33,787 nucleotides of DNA. Source: CAZLMF01 sp964560565 (lineage in GTDB: Bacteria; Bacillota; Clostridia; Oscillospirales; Ruminococcaceae). Numbering within the stretch: position 1 is the first letter of the stretch; each line of letters opens with the position of its first letter. The notes under the pieces are model-generated. The model did not search any database, was not told the DNA's origin, and was given only the letters and a program-made list of their open reading frames with translations. The translations under genes were made by a program, and so were the position numbers. The stretch is from positions 1 through 33,787 of the forward strand of contig CAZLMF010000009.1 in the NCBI GenBank assembly GCA_964560565.1, read 5' to 3'. Below are positions 15,718 through 23,479 of this stretch, piece after piece.

Positions 15718-17181
15718 ATGCTAATGTTTAATAAGCTTTTCAAAAGCCGCAAATTCAAGTACGGAAGTGTTGCAACCATAATGACAGTGATTTTCATCGC
15801 TGCGGTTGTAGTGTTTAACATAGTTGCAATTATGCTGGTTGACCGTCTGCCTGTCAAGGTAGACCTTACAGACAATCAAATATTCGACATCAGTGACGAA
15901 ACTGAGGAATTCCTAGATGACATTACCGAGAAAATTACCATTGTAATTACTGCTGAGGAAGCTAAATTTGCCGCCTCCACAGGCGTATACACACAGCACC
16001 TTAATGAGATAATCAAAAACTTTGCCATTCACGGCAAGGATATATCCGTTAAGTATGTGGACTTGCTTCAAAACCCTGATTTTGTTGCAGATTATGAGGG
16101 AACAATATCAGAGGGGCAAATCATTGTCGAGTCCGCAAAGAGATATAGGGTTATGGCGATTTCTGATATGTTCAACATAACTTACAATAACTACGGTCAG
16201 ATGCAAAGTATTGACTCCTCAAAAGCTGAGCAGGAGCTGGTATCAGCCCTTATGTATGTCACAGATCAGTCCCCTGAAACCGTGCAAATCCTCGGCGGAC
16301 GTGAAGAACTTGAGCTTGGTTATCTTGAGTCGCTGCTTTCAAAGAACAGCTATGTTGTCACTGATATAGATATTATCAGCGAGGAGCTTGACCCTGAGGC
16401 TAACTTTGCAATGCTGGTTGCTCCACGCTATGACTATACCGATGCAATGATTGACAAGCTTGACACATGGCTTGATAATGGGGGCAAGTTTGGCAAGACT
16501 TTAATCTACGTTGCGAATGCTGACCAGCCCGACCTTCCTATGCTTGACGCATATTTGGAGGAGTGGGGAATTGATATAGGCTACGAAGTTATAGCTGAGA
16601 CTAACACAAGCAATTCTTATGGCTCAGTTTACTACAACCTACATCAAATCTCCGGCAAGCTTTATACTCAGGACTTGAAAACTGCTAAAAATCCTGTTAT
16701 GGTGGCAAACAGCCGACCTGTCAATGTGCTATGGGCAGGTAAGGGCATACGCGAGGTTGAAGTGCTTGTAAGCACCTACGATTCAGCTACACTTCGCCCT
16801 ACAGATGCAGATGAAGATTGGACAACCGCCGATGCCACCACCACAGGCAGCTACGGCACAGTAGTTCTTTCACGCAAGCTTTACTTGGAGAGCGAGCCTC
16901 ATACACAGAGCAATATTATTGCAGTGGGCTCAGCATACTTCTTTGATGAATATTTCCTCAGCATGCCGGGTGTAAACAATGCCGACTACACAATTTCGCT
17001 TTTCAACGGTATTGCCGGTCGCGAGGGAGGAATAGTTATCGCTCCTAAGAGCCTTGAGGCGAGTATGCTTTCCCTGTCCGAGGGGCAAGCAGATACATTG
17101 TCATGGGTGTTTGTAATCATAGTTCCCGCTGCGGTTATTATTACCGGAGTGGTGACATGGGTTAGGCGGCGTCATCGATGA
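15718..17181 (+). CDS. GldG-like ABC transporter auxiliary protein
   Basis: The protein has 487 residues: an N-terminal membrane segment (about 15-40), a large extracytoplasmic part, and a C-terminal segment (about 462-481) ending in a basic RRRHR tail. The soluble part starts VDRLPVKVDLTDNQIFDISDET, typical of the GldG/ABC_transp_aux family, where a truncated Rossmann-like domain faces outward. It carries no obvious catalytic residues. A second ATG at 15724 has better spacing from GGGG and may be the true start. In Bacteroidetes, GldA, GldF and GldG are needed for gliding motility; in Firmicutes the role of these clusters is not established. It overlaps the next gene by 4 bases. Confidence 0.85.
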   Translation: MLMFNKLFKSRKFKYGSVATIMTVIFIAAVVVFNIVAIMLVDRLPVKVDLTDNQIFDISDETEEFLDDITEKITIVITAEEAKFAASTGVYTQHLNEIIKNFAIHGKDISVKYVDLLQNPDFVADYEGTISEGQIIVESAKRYRVMAISDMFNITYNNYGQMQSIDSSKAEQELVSALMYVTDQSPETVQILGGREELELGYLESLLSKNSYVVTDIDIISEELDPEANFAMLVAPRYDYTDAMIDKLDTWLDNGGKFGKTLIYVANADQPDLPMLDAYLEEWGIDIGYEVIAETNTSNSYGSVYYNLHQISGKLYTQDLKTAKNPVMVANSRPVNVLWAGKGIREVEVLVSTYDSATLRPTDADEDWTTADATTTGSYGTVVLSRKLYLESEPHTQSNIIAVGSAYFFDEYFLSMPGVNNADYTISLFNGIAGREGGIVIAPKSLEASMLSLSEGQADTLSWVFVIIVPAAVIITGVVTWVRRRHR

Positions 17182-18638
17182 GTAAAAGATACAAGAATCT
17201 GCTTATCGGCAGCATTGTTCTAATGGCGCTTGTTGTTGCACTTGTAGTGCTTGCTGTTACAAGTATGAATGACGGTGAGGGGGAAACTTCATCGGATATA
17301 TCCACCACTTCAGTTGTGCTATTTAAGCATGATGCAGACGATGTGCTGAGCATAGATGTGACTAATGCAACAGGAAACTATAGAGTTAAAAGGCTTGGAA
17401 CGTCAAAATGGGCAGTTGAGGACTTAGTCGACTATTCCATTGACACCTCTGCCACCTCATCCATTGCGAATTCCGCAGCATCAGTTACAGCAACGGACAC
17501 AGTGGAGCAGGAAGCGGAAGATTTGAGTAAGTATGGGCTTACCCAGCCACAGGCTACCGTCAAGGTGGCAATAAACGATGCGGAGAATACTACCCATGAG
17601 TTTCTAGTAGGCAATGCCACTCCAACAGGCAATCAATACTATGTTTGCCTGAAGGGTGAGAAAACCGTATATGTGGTAAGGCAGAGCTATTTAAACGACT
17701 TCCTTGCAGTCAAGTATTCATTTATAGGCAAAGGCCTTGTACCTGCGTATTCGCAGGATGCAATGCCCACAGTAAACGAGCTTATCATCGAGCGTGAGAA
17801 CATGGATAAGCCAATAATTCTTTCCTATGTCCCCGTGGGAGATGATGAAAAGGGCGTATTCTCTGAGCATGTATTGAAAAGCCCCGTAGACGCAATATTA
17901 GACATTGGCAAGACCACCAACACCCTTTACGGGATGTTTGGGCTTACCGCAAAAGAGGCTATAATGCCTGCACCCACGTCCGAGCAGCTTGCTGAATATG
18001 GGCTTGATACGCCATTTTGTACCGTTAAGCTCACAAGTGGACAGCAATTTTACGAGCTAAAGATTGGTAATACCATCACTGTCACCACCGAGGGCAAGGA
18101 GGGTGAGCCTTCAATCACCACTACCACAGGCTATTATGCAATGCTTGAGGGTATCGATGTTGTATACGCAATTGCCCCCGAGTCCCTGCCTTGGGTAACA
18201 ATCGAGCCGATGGGGCTTATGTCAAGGCTTGTTGTGCTGCCCTACATCTATGATATTGAGTATGCGCAGGTTGAATATGAGGGCGAGGAATACCGCTTTG
18301 ACATCTTAGGCGATGCAGATAAATCGACCTTCAAGTATGGACAACAGGAAATTGACGAGAAAATCTTTAAGGGCTTCTATCAGTTTTTGCTAAAGGGTGT
18401 AATCGAGGGAGTAAATACCGACGCGAACGAAAATGATGCTATCGCTAAGTTCACCTTCGTTTATAGGGACACCGAGCAAGGCAGCGAGGTTATCGAGTTC
18501 TTGCCTCTAAATGACAGGTATGTTCAGGTTGTTTATAATGGTGAAGCTAGATTTATTGCATCAAAGAACTACATCACAAGACTTGAAGAGAATATTGAAA
18601 ATGTTCTAAATGGAAAAGAAATGAATATGTCATGGTAA
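17178..18638 (+). CDS. DUF4340 domain protein, membrane anchored
   Basis: This 486-residue protein has one N-terminal membrane segment (about 8-28) followed by a long extracytoplasmic region. That region shows DUF4340-type repeats: DLSKYGLTQPQATVKVAI with EFLVGNATPTGNQYYV, then a second copy with QLAEYGLDTPFCTVKLTSG and YELKIGNTI. DUF4340 proteins commonly follow GldG-like genes. The start ATG lies in the stop of the preceding gene (ATGA) without its own strong ribosome binding site, so translation is probably coupled. Its biochemical function is unknown; two beta-rich domains suggest a binding or scaffolding role in the complex. Confidence 0.85.
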   Translation: MSKRYKNLLIGSIVLMALVVALVVLAVTSMNDGEGETSSDISTTSVVLFKHDADDVLSIDVTNATGNYRVKRLGTSKWAVEDLVDYSIDTSATSSIANSAASVTATDTVEQEAEDLSKYGLTQPQATVKVAINDAENTTHEFLVGNATPTGNQYYVCLKGEKTVYVVRQSYLNDFLAVKYSFIGKGLVPAYSQDAMPTVNELIIERENMDKPIILSYVPVGDDEKGVFSEHVLKSPVDAILDIGKTTNTLYGMFGLTAKEAIMPAPTSEQLAEYGLDTPFCTVKLTSGQQFYELKIGNTITVTTEGKEGEPSITTTTGYYAMLEGIDVVYAIAPESLPWVTIEPMGLMSRLVVLPYIYDIEYAQVEYEGEEYRFDILGDADKSTFKYGQQEIDEKIFKGFYQFLLKGVIEGVNTDANENDAIAKFTFVYRDTEQGSEVIEFLPLNDRYVQVVYNGEARFIASKNYITRLEENIENVLNGKEMNMSW

Positions 18639-18655
18639 ATGCGCTTACTTCTTAT

Positions 18656-18698
18656 TAGGCAGGAAGTATTTATTTGAAAAATCTTTACTTGTGCCTAT
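18656..18698 (+). terminator. possible terminator after the Gld-like operon
   Basis: An interrupted stem (TAGGCA with TGCCTA, a mismatch, then AAGTA with TACTT) encloses a 17-base loop and is followed by a short TTTT. It is weak compared with the other terminators in the window, but it is the only candidate between the DUF4340 gene and the next promoter. Confidence 0.35.
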
Positions 18699-18724
18699 TT
18701 TCATGGAATTTTGCGGATAAGGTG

Positions 18725-18733
18725 TGATATACT
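18725..18733 (+). promoter_or_regulatory. extended -10 promoter of the 107-residue protein gene
   Basis: TGATATACT is an extended -10 element with no recognisable -35 box at the right distance. The ATG of the small gene is 22 bases downstream, after AGAAGGGGG. Confidence 0.5.
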
Positions 18734-18754
18734 TAAGTAGAAGGGGGTTATGCT

Positions 18755-19078
18755 ATGACAGCTAAAGCGAACGAGAAAAGCAAAGGGAATGAGCAGACAA
18801 AAAAAGAGGAATTCTTTAGTTATAAGGGCTTGCCGCTATTGAGGAATGGCAACACACTATATTATGGCAATATGACGGATGACTATGTTGTGATGCTCAC
18901 TATCATTGAAACTACAAAGCTTGACAAGCTCGATGTTGCTACAAAGGTTCGTGTGCAGATGATTTCAACAGACCCTGCCACAAACGCAGCTGACATGATA
19001 GTTAAGACAAGTGACAGAGGAGGGCTATACGACGCCCTTGACATTGGCAGTATATGGCTTGAGCGTAGCTCAGTATAA
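18755..19078 (+). CDS. uncharacterised 107-residue protein
   Basis: I do not recognise this family. The first 20 residues are lysine- and glutamate-rich and probably disordered (AKANEKSKGNEQTKKEE). The rest looks like a small folded beta-rich domain, with the strands KGLPLLRNGNTLYYGNM and DYVVMLTI, and then the regions VATKVRVQMIST and SIWLERSSV. There is no signal peptide or membrane segment, so it is probably cytosolic. The gene has its own promoter, a good AGAAGGGGG ribosome binding site and a strong terminator (19102-19135), so it is most likely a real single-gene unit. Its position between the Gld-like operon and cellobiose phosphorylase gives no clear hint of function. Confidence 0.82.
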   Translation: MTAKANEKSKGNEQTKKEEFFSYKGLPLLRNGNTLYYGNMTDDYVVMLTIIETTKLDKLDVATKVRVQMISTDPATNAADMIVKTSDRGGLYDALDIGSIWLERSSV

Positions 19079-19101
19079 ATTTAAAAGTGCGAAAGCTCAT
19101 T

Positions 19102-19135
19102 AAAGTGATGAGGGGCGAAAGTCTCTCATCACTTT
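19102..19135 (+). terminator. strong intrinsic terminator with GAAA tetraloop
   Basis: A 15-bp stem (two G-U pairs) closes a GAAA tetraloop at 19117-19120 and ends in CTTTTATAAG. It terminates the 107-residue protein gene and insulates the cellobiose phosphorylase promoter downstream. Confidence 0.88.
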
Positions 19136-19165
19136 TATAAGTAAAACAAAAGTATATTTTTTATT

Positions 19166-19173
19166 AAACGTTT
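19166..19173 (+). promoter_or_regulatory. possible LacI/CcpA-type operator
   Basis: The 8-bp palindrome AAACGTTT has the CG centre typical of LacI-family operators. Its right half (CGTTTTCA) fits the catabolite-response consensus, while the left half (ATTAAA) lacks the expected TG. It lies 7 bases upstream of the -35 box of the cellobiose phosphorylase promoter, which suggests sugar-dependent control but does not prove it. Confidence 0.35.
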
Positions 19174-19180
19174 TCAGCAC

Positions 19181-19209
19181 TTGAATAAAGGGCTTAGTTA
19201 TACTATAAT
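19181..19209 (+). promoter_or_regulatory. promoter of the cellobiose phosphorylase gene
   Basis: TTGAAT (19181-19186) and a perfect TATAAT (19204-19209) are separated by 17 bases. Transcription would start near 19216, giving a short leader before the ATG at 19239. Confidence 0.85.
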
Positions 19210-19238
19210 TATACCAAGTGATTTTGAGGAGGCTTACA

Positions 19239-21683
19239 ATGAAGTTCGGATATTTTGATGATAAGCAAAGGGAGTATGTTATAACCTCCCCACAAACCCC
19301 ATACCCATGGATTAACTACCTAGGCACACAGGCGTTTTTCTCGTTGATTTCAAACACTGCCGGCGGATATCATTTTTACAAGGATGCCCGTATGCGCAGA
19401 ATTACACGCTACCGCTACAACAACGTCCCTGTTGATGTGGGAGGAAGATACTTCTACATTAACGATGAAGGCGACATTTGGTCGCCGGGATGGTCACCGG
19501 TTAAGGCTGAGCTTGATTCCTACGAATGCAGGCACGGCATGGGCTATACCATAATCGAGGGCAAGCGTGGAGGAGTTAGCGCAAAAGCTACATTCTTTGT
19601 TCCTCAGGACTTCAACGGTGAAGTTCAAAAGCTTGTTATTACCAACGAAACCAACGCCACAAAGAAGCTGACACTGTTTAGCTTTGCTGAGTGGTGCTTG
19701 TGGAATGCCCTTGACGATATGACAAACTTCCAGCGCAACTACAATATCGGCGAGGTTGAAATCGACGGCTCGACAATCTATCACAAAACCGAGTACAGAG
19801 AGCGCCGCAACCATTACGCATTCTATACAGTAAACACCCCTATAACAGGCTATGACACCGACCGCGAGTCGTTCATGGGGCTTTACAACGGCTTTGAAAG
19901 CCCACAAGCGGTCACAGCAGGCAAGTCGAACATGTCCGTTGCTGACGGTTGGGCGCCTATTGCGTCCCACAGCATTGACATTGAGCTTGCACCCGGTGAG
20001 AGCCGTGAGCTTGTATTCATGCTTGGCTACGTTGAAAACCCCAATGATGAAAAGTTCGAAAACGGAGCAAAATCGGGCGCTATCAACAAAAAGACCGCTA
20101 AGGAAATGATTGCCCTATGCGATACTCCCGAAAAAGCTGATAAGCTTTTAGCTGAACTTAATGAGCATTGGAATGCGCTACTTACCCAGTATACAGTGGA
20201 CAGCCCCGATGATAAGCTAAATCGCATGGTCAATATATGGAATCAATATCAGTGCATGGTGACCTTTAACATGTCACGTTCTGCAAGCTATTTTGAAAGC
20301 GGAATTGGCAGGGGAATGGGCTTTAGAGATAGCAATCAGGATTTACTGGGCTTTGTGCATCAAATTCCTGAGCGCGCAAGGGAGCGCTTGCTTGACCTTG
20401 CAGCTACCATGCTTGAAGACGGTGGCGCATACCACCAATATCAGCCACTTACCAAGAAGGGCAATAATGAGGCAGGCTCGGACTTCAACGACGATCCACT
20501 ATGGATGATCCTTGCCACCTCCGCATATATCAAGGAAACAGGGGACTTCGCTATTTTGGACGAGCAGGTCGACTATGTAAACGACCCTACCAAGGCGGAT
20601 TCAATGCTTGACCACATGAAGCGTGCATTCTACCACGTTGTCAATAATGTAGGCCCTCACGGACTACCTCTTATCGGACGTGCTGACTGGAATGACTGCC
20701 TAAACCTCAACTGCTTTAGCTCCACACCGGGCGAGAGTTTCCAAACCACCGCAAACCAAGAGGGCAGAACCGCTGAAAGCGTTATGATTGCTGGTATGTT
20801 CACCTTTATCGGGCCTGAATATGTTGCAATGTGCCGCCAAAAGGGTCTAAACGATGAAGCTGATGCCGCAAAGGGCCATATTGACGCTATGCGTAAAGCT
20901 ATTATGAAGGATGGCTTTGACGGAGGATGGTTCCTGCGTGCCTATGACTACTATGGCAATAAGATAGGCTCAAAGGAATGCGAGGAAGGCAAGATATTCA
21001 TCGAGCCACAGGGATTCTGCGTTATGAGTGGACTCGGCAAAGAGGACGGCACAGACGTACTCACTATGGACAATGTCCGCAAGCACCTTGACACCCCCTA
21101 TGGGCTTGTGCTTAACAACCCTGCGTATACAAAGTACTACATCGAGTATGGTGAGATTTCCACTTATCCGGGAGGATATAAGGAAAATGCAGGCATATTC
21201 TGCCACAACAACGCTTGGATAATCTGCGCTGAGGCTGAAATCGGACGTGGTGAGCTTGCATACGAGTACTACAAGAAAATTGCTCCTGCATACCTTGAGG
21301 ATATAAGCGAATTACATCGCACAGAGCCTTATGTTTACGCTCAAATGGTTGCTGGCAAGGACGCAAAGCGTCACGGCGAGGCGAAGAACAGCTGGCTAAC
21401 AGGAACTGCGGCGTGGAATTTCGTGGCTATATCCCAGTGGATTTTAGGCATAAAGCCTAACTATACAGGGCTTGAAATTGACCCATGCATACCAGCGGAG
21501 TGGGATGGATTTAAAGTTAGCCGCACATTTAGGAATGCAACTTACGAAATCAAGATCAGCAACCCCGACCACGTTTGTAAGGGTATCAAGAGCGTTACTG
21601 TTGATGGGAAGCAGATTGATGGAAATATACTCCCCGTATTCTCAGATGGAAAAATACACAACGTAGATGTAATAATGGGATAA
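19239..21683 (+). CDS. cellobiose phosphorylase (GH94)
   Basis: This enzyme cleaves cellobiose with phosphate to glucose 1-phosphate and glucose in the cytosol, saving ATP during cellulose or beta-glucan use. The 814 residues start MKFGYFDD, 7 bases after AGGAGG; an in-frame upstream ATG at 19218 adds seven residues before that ribosome binding site and is unlikely. The GH94 hallmarks are PYPWINYLGT, SNTAGGYHFYKDAR, GRGMGFRDSNQDLLGFVHQIPERAR (362-381 region), and RADWNDCLN with the conserved general-acid aspartate at 483. The sequence closely resembles the well-studied C. thermocellum enzyme along its whole length as I remember it, so cellobiose is a better guess than chitobiose or cellodextrin. 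It is a single-gene unit; no sugar transporter is beside it. Confidence 0.95.
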   Translation: MKFGYFDDKQREYVITSPQTPYPWINYLGTQAFFSLISNTAGGYHFYKDARMRRITRYRYNNVPVDVGGRYFYINDEGDIWSPGWSPVKAELDSYECRHGMGYTIIEGKRGGVSAKATFFVPQDFNGEVQKLVITNETNATKKLTLFSFAEWCLWNALDDMTNFQRNYNIGEVEIDGSTIYHKTEYRERRNHYAFYTVNTPITGYDTDRESFMGLYNGFESPQAVTAGKSNMSVADGWAPIASHSIDIELAPGESRELVFMLGYVENPNDEKFENGAKSGAINKKTAKEMIALCDTPEKADKLLAELNEHWNALLTQYTVDSPDDKLNRMVNIWNQYQCMVTFNMSRSASYFESGIGRGMGFRDSNQDLLGFVHQIPERARERLLDLAATMLEDGGAYHQYQPLTKKGNNEAGSDFNDDPLWMILATSAYIKETGDFAILDEQVDYVNDPTKADSMLDHMKRAFYHVVNNVGPHGLPLIGRADWNDCLNLNCFSSTPGESFQTTANQEGRTAESVMIAGMFTFIGPEYVAMCRQKGLNDEADAAKGHIDAMRKAIMKDGFDGGWFLRAYDYYGNKIGSKECEEGKIFIEPQGFCVMSGLGKEDGTDVLTMDNVRKHLDTPYGLVLNNPAYTKYYIEYGEISTYPGGYKENAGIFCHNNAWIICAEAEIGRGELAYEYYKKIAPAYLEDISELHRTEPYVYAQMVAGKDAKRHGEAKNSWLTGTAAWNFVAISQWILGIKPNYTGLEIDPCIPAEWDGFKVSRTFRNATYEIKISNPDHVCKGIKSVTVDGKQIDGNILPVFSDGKIHNVDVIMG

Positions 21684-21716
21684 AAAAAAGGGGCGTTTGC
21701 GCCCCTTTTTTCTTTG
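21682..21716. terminator. strong terminator after cellobiose phosphorylase
   Basis: Stem GGGGCG with CGCCCC (21690-21705, loop TTTG) is flanked by eight A and by TTTTTTCTTT, so the A and T runs extend the pairing. It overlaps the TAA stop of the phosphorylase gene. Confidence 0.92.
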
Positions 21717-21745
21717 AAAACTTCTATGAAGGGAACGGTGAGGAA

Positions 21746-22384
21746 ATGAGCAAGATTATACTCATTGGAGCAGGGACTCACGCAATCAGTGTAATTGATT
21801 CCCTAAATTCCATAAGTAAACTTGAAATTGCAGGGCTAATCGACAATAACCCAATTTTACAAGGCGATATTATCATGGGATATCGTGTGCTTGGCAACTG
21901 CGAAAAGCTTTCGGAGATTCGTGAAAGCGGTGTGCCCTATGCATTTGTTTCAGTGGGGGGCATTACAAATAGCGTTGAGCGTGAGCTTTTATATGATAGC
22001 GCTCAAAGAGCAGGTTTTCGTGTGCCAATTATTATCGACCCCTCTGCGACATTTTCCTCCGACGCTTCCTTTGACGTAGGAGTATATGTGGGCAAGCGTG
22101 CGTCAATTGGCGCACTTGCAAGCATTTCCCGCCTTGTTATAATTGGCACTGGCGCAATAATCGAGCCAAAATGCGATATAGCCTCCTTTGCCCATATAGA
22201 AGCAGGGGCAGTGCTCGGCGCAGGTTCTACTATCGGCAGCGGCACTACAATCGGTGCGGGCGCAGTCATTGTAAAGGGTGTTGAAATCGGTTCAAACTGC
22301 ATTATTACCCCGGGCAGCGTTGTGACCTTTAACGTTGAAGACAATGCCCGTGTGGCAGGCAACCCCGGTAAGCGTATAAGTTGA
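21746..22384 (+). CDS. NeuD/PglD-like hexapeptide-repeat acyltransferase family protein, probable catalytic His missing
   Basis: The 212 residues begin with a nucleotide-sugar-binding type domain (IILIGAGTHAISVID, 4-18; LIDNNP, 31-36) and continue with a left-handed beta-helix of hexapeptide repeats (about 115-205). It ends ARVAGNPGKRIS, as in NeuD and PglD sugar acetyltransferases that modify cell-surface glycans using acetyl-CoA. In PglD-type enzymes the catalytic histidine lies in an IEHxC motif; here the aligned segment is IEPKC (139-143), with proline at 141. The enzyme may be inactive, use H150, or act differently. It precedes a 50-residue gene and an amidohydrolase on the same strand. 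Only 30 bases separate it from the previous terminator, leaving little room for a promoter. Confidence 0.85.
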   Translation: MSKIILIGAGTHAISVIDSLNSISKLEIAGLIDNNPILQGDIIMGYRVLGNCEKLSEIRESGVPYAFVSVGGITNSVERELLYDSAQRAGFRVPIIIDPSATFSSDASFDVGVYVGKRASIGALASISRLVIIGTGAIIEPKCDIASFAHIEAGAVLGAGSTIGSGTTIGAGAVIVKGVEIGSNCIITPGSVVTFNVEDNARVAGNPGKRIS

Positions 22385-22450
22385 ATATTCCCCTGAAAGC
22401 TAAGCATACTAATGCCATCAGCAGTGTAATCTGAAAGGAGTATGCAAGCA

Positions 22451-22603
22451 ATGGCAAAAGCAGGAATGCGCAGACCCGACCCCAGACAGCCCCATGGCAC
22501 AGAAAGCAATAGAATTTCTCACTTTCCTAAAAATGAAGTTCCCCCTGTTCCCGAGCTTCAAGGTAAAATAAAAACAGGGAAGGTGAAAGCACCGCCAAAA
22601 TAA
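22451..22603 (+). CDS. uncharacterised 50-residue Pro-rich basic protein
   Basis: This small gene has a clear ribosome binding site (AAAGGAG, 10 bases before ATG 22451; an earlier ATG at 22442 lies too close to it). The product starts MAKAGMRRPDPRQPHGTESN, then FPKNEVPPVPELQGK, and ends with a Lys/Pro-rich tail. It is basic, lacks hydrophobic segments and is probably disordered. I do not know a function. The gene ends 20 bases before the amidohydrolase start and follows the NeuD-like gene by 66 bases, so the three probably form one transcription unit. The ordered codon use, the ribosome binding site and the tight placement argue that it is real. Confidence 0.7.
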   Translation: MAKAGMRRPDPRQPHGTESNRISHFPKNEVPPVPELQGKIKTGKVKAPPK

Positions 22604-22623
22604 CCAGCAAAGGGACGAATTAA

Positions 22624-23412
22624 GTGTATATTGATTTTCATTGTCACGCTTATGCGGACAAAATTGCAGAGCGTGCAGTTTCCACCCTTGCGCAAACCGC
22701 CAATCTTTCCCCCTACACCGACGGCACAATTACTGATACCATCTCAAAGCTTAAGGAATGGGGGATAGATTATGGTGTAATGCTCCCCGTTGCAACTAAG
22801 CCCACCCAGCAGGATATAGTCAATTCTTGGGCGGCACAAGTAAATGGTGGCAGTATAATAAGCTTTGGTAGCGTTTTCCCCCTAGCGGAGGATGCACTTT
22901 CGCAGCTTGACGCCATCGCTTCCTACGGACTAAAGGGCATAAAGCTCCATCCTGACTATCAAGGCTTTATGCTCGATGACGAAAGAATTTTGCCCTTGCT
23001 AAAAAGATGCGAGGAACTAGGGCTAATCGTGATATTCCACATGGGCTTTGACGATGTTTCCCCTGACCTTATCCATGCCACACCACAGTCGGCAAGAGGC
23101 ATTATCGAGCGCATACCCGGGCTTAAGCTTGTGCTAGCGCATTTAGGAGGCAATAAGCTATGGGACGATGTGGAACGCTATTTAGTGGGGACAAACTGCT
23201 ATCTAGACACCTCTTTTTTGGTGGGATTAATAGAGCCTACTCAGCTTGAGCGCATAATAAAGCACCACGGTGCGGATAGAATCCTCCTTGCAAGTGACTG
23301 CCCGTGGAATAAAACTACTGATGTAATCTCACTTATTGAGAGCATTTCCCTCACAGAGCGAGAAAAATCCCTTATCTACTATGAAAACGCAGCCTCACTA
23401 CTAAACTTATAA
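22624..23412 (+). CDS. amidohydrolase-2 family metal-dependent hydrolase
   Basis: The protein has 262 residues and a TIM-barrel pattern with the expected metal ligands: DFHCH at the start (H6, H8), GIKLHPDYQG (K107, H109), IFHMG (H139), LAHLGG (H173) and LLASDCPW (D225). Amidohydrolase-2 members hydrolyse or decarboxylate many small substrates, including lactones and aromatic acids, so the substrate cannot be named. The start is GTG at 22624 with AAAGGGACG upstream. It ends before a bidirectional terminator. The neighbouring NeuD-like gene suggests, weakly, a link to sugar or envelope metabolism. Confidence 0.9.
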   Translation: MYIDFHCHAYADKIAERAVSTLAQTANLSPYTDGTITDTISKLKEWGIDYGVMLPVATKPTQQDIVNSWAAQVNGGSIISFGSVFPLAEDALSQLDAIASYGLKGIKLHPDYQGFMLDDERILPLLKRCEELGLIVIFHMGFDDVSPDLIHATPQSARGIIERIPGLKLVLAHLGGNKLWDDVERYLVGTNCYLDTSFLVGLIEPTQLERIIKHHGADRILLASDCPWNKTTDVISLIESISLTEREKSLIYYENAASLLNL

Positions 23413-23434
23413 AATACAAATACAAATACATAAA

Positions 23435-23469
23435 AAATACGCCGCTTCAATAACTGAAGCGGCGTATTT
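23435..23469. terminator. bidirectional terminator between convergent genes
   Basis: A perfect 15-bp stem (AAATACGCCGCTTCA with its complement) encloses the loop ATAAC, with A-rich and T-rich flanks. It can end both the amidohydrolase gene and the minus-strand radical SAM gene. Confidence 0.93.
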
Positions 23470-23479
23470 GTTTTACTTA

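Noticed and set aside
23413..23434. Short AAATAC repeats after the amidohydrolase gene as a CRISPR or other element
   Set aside because: Only three 6-base units without spacers; simple sequence next to a terminator.
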